Below, one piece after another: positions 5,870 to 8,179 of a stretch of 8,179 nt of DNA (position 1 is the stretch's first letter; each line of letters begins with the position of its first letter). The notes beneath the pieces were generated by a model. That model was not told the origin of the DNA. It worked only from the letters and a program-made list of their open reading frames with translations, and did not search any database. The stretch comes from Chlamydiota bacterium (GTDB lineage Bacteria; Chlamydiota; Chlamydiia; Chlamydiales; Criblamydiaceae): NCBI GenBank assembly GCA_021772365.1, contig JAJFMC010000164.1, forward strand, positions 1-8,179. The letters are read 5' to 3'. Both the position numbers and the translations under genes were made by a program.

Positions 5870-7198
5870 TTAATCTGGGAGTTGCCATTTCAGAGGTCGT
5901 TTTGAAGCAACTAGGTCCATCGTTTCATCAAAAGGGTTATGTGGAAATTGCAAGAACCGCGCATAGCTCGATGAAACGGAATCTTTCATAAACCCTCTTT
6001 GCCAAATAGTGTGACATTTTAAAGTTTCCAGAGCCAGATAGTAAAGGCTCATCGCTTTGAATGAGGTTGGCGTTCTCAAGGTTTTAGAGTTAAGAAAAAA
6101 ATCATACAACTGGAAGAGTTTTGTTTCAGCAATAACAGCCTCTGCACTATCATTTGGATAATGCCTTGTTTGCCCATGTACTGTTTTAAAAATTTCGTGT
6201 AGTGTCGGATTGGTACCTGCTTTGATACAGGAACTCAGAAAGCGGAGACGGATGTGGTATCTAGCAAACAGGTTTTTTAGTGTTTGAAACCGTATTCCTC
6301 TTAATTTTTCTACAGCTTGATAGTAGAGGGGTGGATCTTGAGAAACGGTATCTCCCTTGATCTCTAGTTTTTTGCATTTGACTGGAGAGAAGCCGCTTCG
6401 CCCGTACCAGGACTCTCCATTCTCTGAGGATAGAGAGAGGATCATTGATAGAAATACTTTTTCCACCTTTTGTGAACTCCGTCCTTTCACTCTCAGTGAT
6501 ATTGTCGCTGTGTCGAACAAATAGGATGTGGGAATAAGGGGGATTTTACTCAACATATTCAAGCATAATTTTTTAACTGCCCCCCCCCTTAATTTATCAC
6601 CCTTACTTAGCCAAAGAATTTCCCCATTATTCCCTAGCCGCAAGTAAATAAAAGGTTTTGATTCTTCATCTTCGTAAACAGAAAGATAGTTGAACGTTTC
6701 CGCGCTTGTTGAATCAGGTAAGTATTGCGAATAAAACGGAGCTCTGTCGATTCGGAAGTTCAAATAGAACTCTTCTTTTATAGGAGAAAAGCGTTGTGGA
6801 ATGTGGACCCAAAGCTGAGAGTAAATGCTTTTGTTCTTTTTTTCAGCATCTAGAAAGTCTGTAAACAGCGGAACGAACCCGAACTTTTCAGTAGGGTATT
6901 TAATAGATTTCAGTGATTCAAGTGCATCTTCGGGAGAGGTTGCTAAACGTGCGGTAAGTGGAAAACACCTCAAAAAAAGGCTATGAAGTGTGATCACATT
7001 AACGGGTATGTTATCTGCGGTAAGGTCCTTTTCCTCAGTAACGTCTATCGATTGCACATCACTGGTACTATCGTAGAGATGCGAATCCTCAGGTTTTGTG
7101 TTCATTGAAGATGACAGGCTCTCTTGAAATCTATTTGCAGGGTCATCATCCTGCATTGCTACAAATGTTTGAGGTGTTGTATATTTTGGGTCTATCAT
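5870..7198 (-). CDS. Uncharacterised 442-residue protein downstream of a ClpB-like gene
   Basis: I do not recognise the family. The first 65 residues are polar, rich in Ser, Asp and Glu, and look disordered. From about residue 68 the sequence becomes a mixed, probably globular soluble domain. It has no signal peptide, no convincing membrane helix and no enzymatic motif that I can name. Visible short features are GNNGEILWLSKG (189-200), a Lys-rich segment around 274-282 and an aromatic, helical-looking C-terminal half (residues 290-430). A strong AAGGAG ribosome-binding site (7208-7213) lies 9 bases before the ATG, within the 18-base gap after the ATPase gene, so the two are almost certainly co-transcribed and perhaps translationally coupled. 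Codons 204-207 contain a run of nine G, a possible slippage site. An adaptor, substrate or secreted partner of the ATPase is an inference from position only. Confidence 0.75.
   Translation of the reverse strand: MIDPKYTTPQTFVAMQDDDPANRFQESLSSSMNTKPEDSHLYDSTSDVQSIDVTEEKDLTADNIPVNVITLHSLFLRCFPLTARLATSPEDALESLKSIKYPTEKFGFVPLFTDFLDAEKKNKSIYSQLWVHIPQRFSPIKEEFYLNFRIDRAPFYSQYLPDSTSAETFNYLSVYEDEESKPFIYLRLGNNGEILWLSKGDKLRGGAVKKLCLNMLSKIPLIPTSYLFDTATISLRVKGRSSQKVEKVFLSMILSLSSENGESWYGRSGFSPVKCKKLEIKGDTVSQDPPLYYQAVEKLRGIRFQTLKNLFARYHIRLRFLSSCIKAGTNPTLHEIFKTVHGQTRHYPNDSAEAVIAETKLFQLYDFFLNSKTLRTPTSFKAMSLYYLALETLKCHTIWQRGFMKDSVSSSYARFLQFPHNPFDETMDLVASKRPLKWQLPD
6580..6588 (-). repeat. Poly-G (9) tract inside the orphan gene
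   Basis: The coding strand reads AGG GGG GGG GCA at codons 204-207 (Arg-Gly-Gly-Ala), an uninterrupted run of nine G in an otherwise AT-rich gene. Gain or loss of one G would shift the frame and cut the 442-residue protein roughly in half. Homopolymeric G tracts of this length are classic slipped-strand sites in phase-variable genes. Confidence 0.6.
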
Positions 7199-7207
7199 CC
7201 TTGATAA

Positions 7208-7213
7208 CTCCTT
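7208..7213 (-). promoter_or_regulatory. Ribosome-binding site of the orphan gene
   Basis: AAGGAG on the - strand lies 9 bases before the ATG at 7198 and just 3 bases after the TAA of the upstream ATPase gene (7217-7219). This fixes the start of the orphan gene and places both genes on one mRNA, with ribosomes ending on the first well placed to start on the second. Confidence 0.75.
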
Positions 7214-7216
7214 AAA

Positions 7217-8179
7217 TTATTTTGAAAGACTTTCTTTTTTTTCGTTCTCGATAAGCTGCTTGATCACTTCATCAACTAAAGTTTCATCGACAACGATTTT
7301 AAAATTCTGATCGTTAATTTCTTTTTTCAAATCGTTGAGAACCTTGGAAAGCTGTGGGATGAGAAACTCATACTCCCCATAAAAATTTTTCAAGCCTTCA
7401 TCTCTCTTTTTACCTTTAGCCTTCAAAACTTTCGTTGCCCCTTTTTTCAGTCCATGGTGACGATTTTGCAGGTCCTGTCTAAGGGTTTTAAAAGCTTCGA
7501 TTTGTATTTTTTTTATTTTTAATTTTTTTTCGTCTTGAGCAATTCCCTTTTCGACAGTACGGATTTCTCTTAATTTCTTTCTTCCCTCTTCGGTTGTCAA
7601 TCGAAAATCACTGTTTGCATTGAGGGAGAGTTGAAGGCTTTTTAACAATGACTTCTTCTGTGTTAATGCTGGTGGAACGTACTGAGAATCTACTGAGGAT
7701 GCAACTTTATTCATAGCACTGGTTAGAACTTGAACAGAAAACCAAGGCTGGTGATGGTGATTACTCTTCTTTTGCTTGCTCTCATCCTCATTACTTTTCG
7801 CGGATTTTTCACCCTTCATAATAGCGTTTGTTTTTTCAATAATCAGGTCGATCACCTTATCATCAACAAACACGCACTTCGTTGTTTCTCTGACAATTGA
7901 CTGTAAGACTTCCTTAACATTCACATCATCCATGTCAGACACATGAATTTTTTCAAAACGGCGATCAAAAGCCTTATCCTTAAGAATTGTCTTTTGATAC
8001 TCTTCAGTGGTAGTCGCTGCGATACAGTGGAGGCGCCCACGATTGAGTTCCTGTTTGAGATAGTCTGTGAATTTTTTTTCTTGTGCAGCGACGTGGATTT
8101 CGTCGAAGAAGAAGATAGCTTCTTCTTCATGCCCTTTTATTCTATTCAGAAGAAATTTCATCTGGTCGGCATAACCGAA
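7217..8179 (-). CDS. ClpA/ClpB-like AAA+ ATPase with only one ATPase domain (5' end outside window)
   Basis: The gene runs off the right edge. The frame is open through the last base, and the Met at 8161 is internal to the AAA+ domain, so the true start and the Walker A loop lie outside. Counting from that Met: Walker B AIFFFDEIH (15-23, catalytic D20/E21), the HCIAATTTEEY sensor-1 region (45-55) and the FDRRFEKI arginine-finger strand (65-72) match the first ATPase domain (D1) of ClpA/ClpB. A divergent D1 small subdomain follows, interrupted by a polar KSNEDESKQKKSNHHH insert (about 117-137). A Lys/Glu-rich, probably coiled-coil stretch (about 165-285) resembles the ClpB middle domain. The protein then stops at VVDETLVDEVIKQLIENE, where ClpB would continue into its second ATPase domain. 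No D2 is encoded, so it is not a normal disaggregase. It is the first gene of a pair with the 442-residue orphan. Confidence 0.85.
   Translation of the reverse strand, partial: FGYADQMKFLLNRIKGHEEEAIFFFDEIHVAAQEKKFTDYLKQELNRGRLHCIAATTTEEYQKTILKDKAFDRRFEKIHVSDMDDVNVKEVLQSIVRETTKCVFVDDKVIDLIIEKTNAIMKGEKSAKSNEDESKQKKSNHHHQPWFSVQVLTSAMNKVASSVDSQYVPPALTQKKSLLKSLQLSLNANSDFRLTTEEGRKKLREIRTVEKGIAQDEKKLKIKKIQIEAFKTLRQDLQNRHHGLKKGATKVLKAKGKKRDEGLKNFYGEYEFLIPQLSKVLNDLKKEINDQNFKIVVDETLVDEVIKQLIENEKKESLSK

Noticed and set aside
5728..5991. 87-codon + strand reading frame
   Set aside because: It starts inside the palindromic element and runs antisense into the 3' end of the orphan gene. It has no ribosome-binding site and no family match, and is judged a chance frame.
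1..8179. CRISPR array, rRNA genes, tRNA genes or a full insertion sequence with transposase
   Set aside because: No regularly spaced repeats, no rRNA motifs, no cloverleaf with a plausible anticodon arm and no transposase-like protein were seen on either strand.

Overview
This is an AT-rich bacterial window with five protein-coding genes. One is on the + strand (left edge) and four are on the - strand. The mix is a zinc deacetylase, a very long adenosine-deaminase-like protein, a proton-pumping pyrophosphatase, and an orphan gene next to half of a ClpB-like ATPase. This would fit a host-associated, amoeba- or protist-type bacterium such as an environmental chlamydia or a member of the Legionellales. 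Nothing in the window settles the taxonomy, so treat that as a guess.

Layout: 1-148 holds an 11-bp inverted repeat just before an N-terminally short class-II-type histone-deacetylase-family gene (149-874, +). That gene converges, with a 10-bp gap, on a 664-residue adenosine-deaminase-superfamily gene (885-2879, -) that has its own readable promoter. Next comes a 590-bp gap (2880-3469). It holds the deaminase promoter, a spaced direct repeat, sigma70-like + strand promoter sequences, a roughly 200-nt segment with many nested complementary pairings (candidate noncoding RNA), and a strong terminator. The terminator belongs to hppA (3470-5557, -), a K+-independent-type H+-translocating membrane pyrophosphatase. 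Upstream of hppA are a small hairpin and a 158-bp palindromic element with perfect 18-bp terminal inverted repeats and a possible ATAA target duplication (5646-5803), probably a MITE-like non-autonomous element. The right part is a two-gene - strand operon. An edge-truncated ClpA/B-type AAA+ gene that lacks a second ATPase domain (7217-8179) is followed after 19 bases by an unrecognised 442-residue protein (5870-7198) with a run of nine G in its coding strand.

Functionally, hppA is the one clear housekeeping gene: it turns pyrophosphate hydrolysis into proton motive force. The other four look accessory. The ATPase and its orphan partner are probably co-translated and may act together. No link between the deacetylase, the deaminase and the pump can be shown from the sequence. 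The best leads for new biology are the structured RNA candidate at 3227-3426, the MITE-like element, and the ATPase/orphan pair with its poly-G tract.
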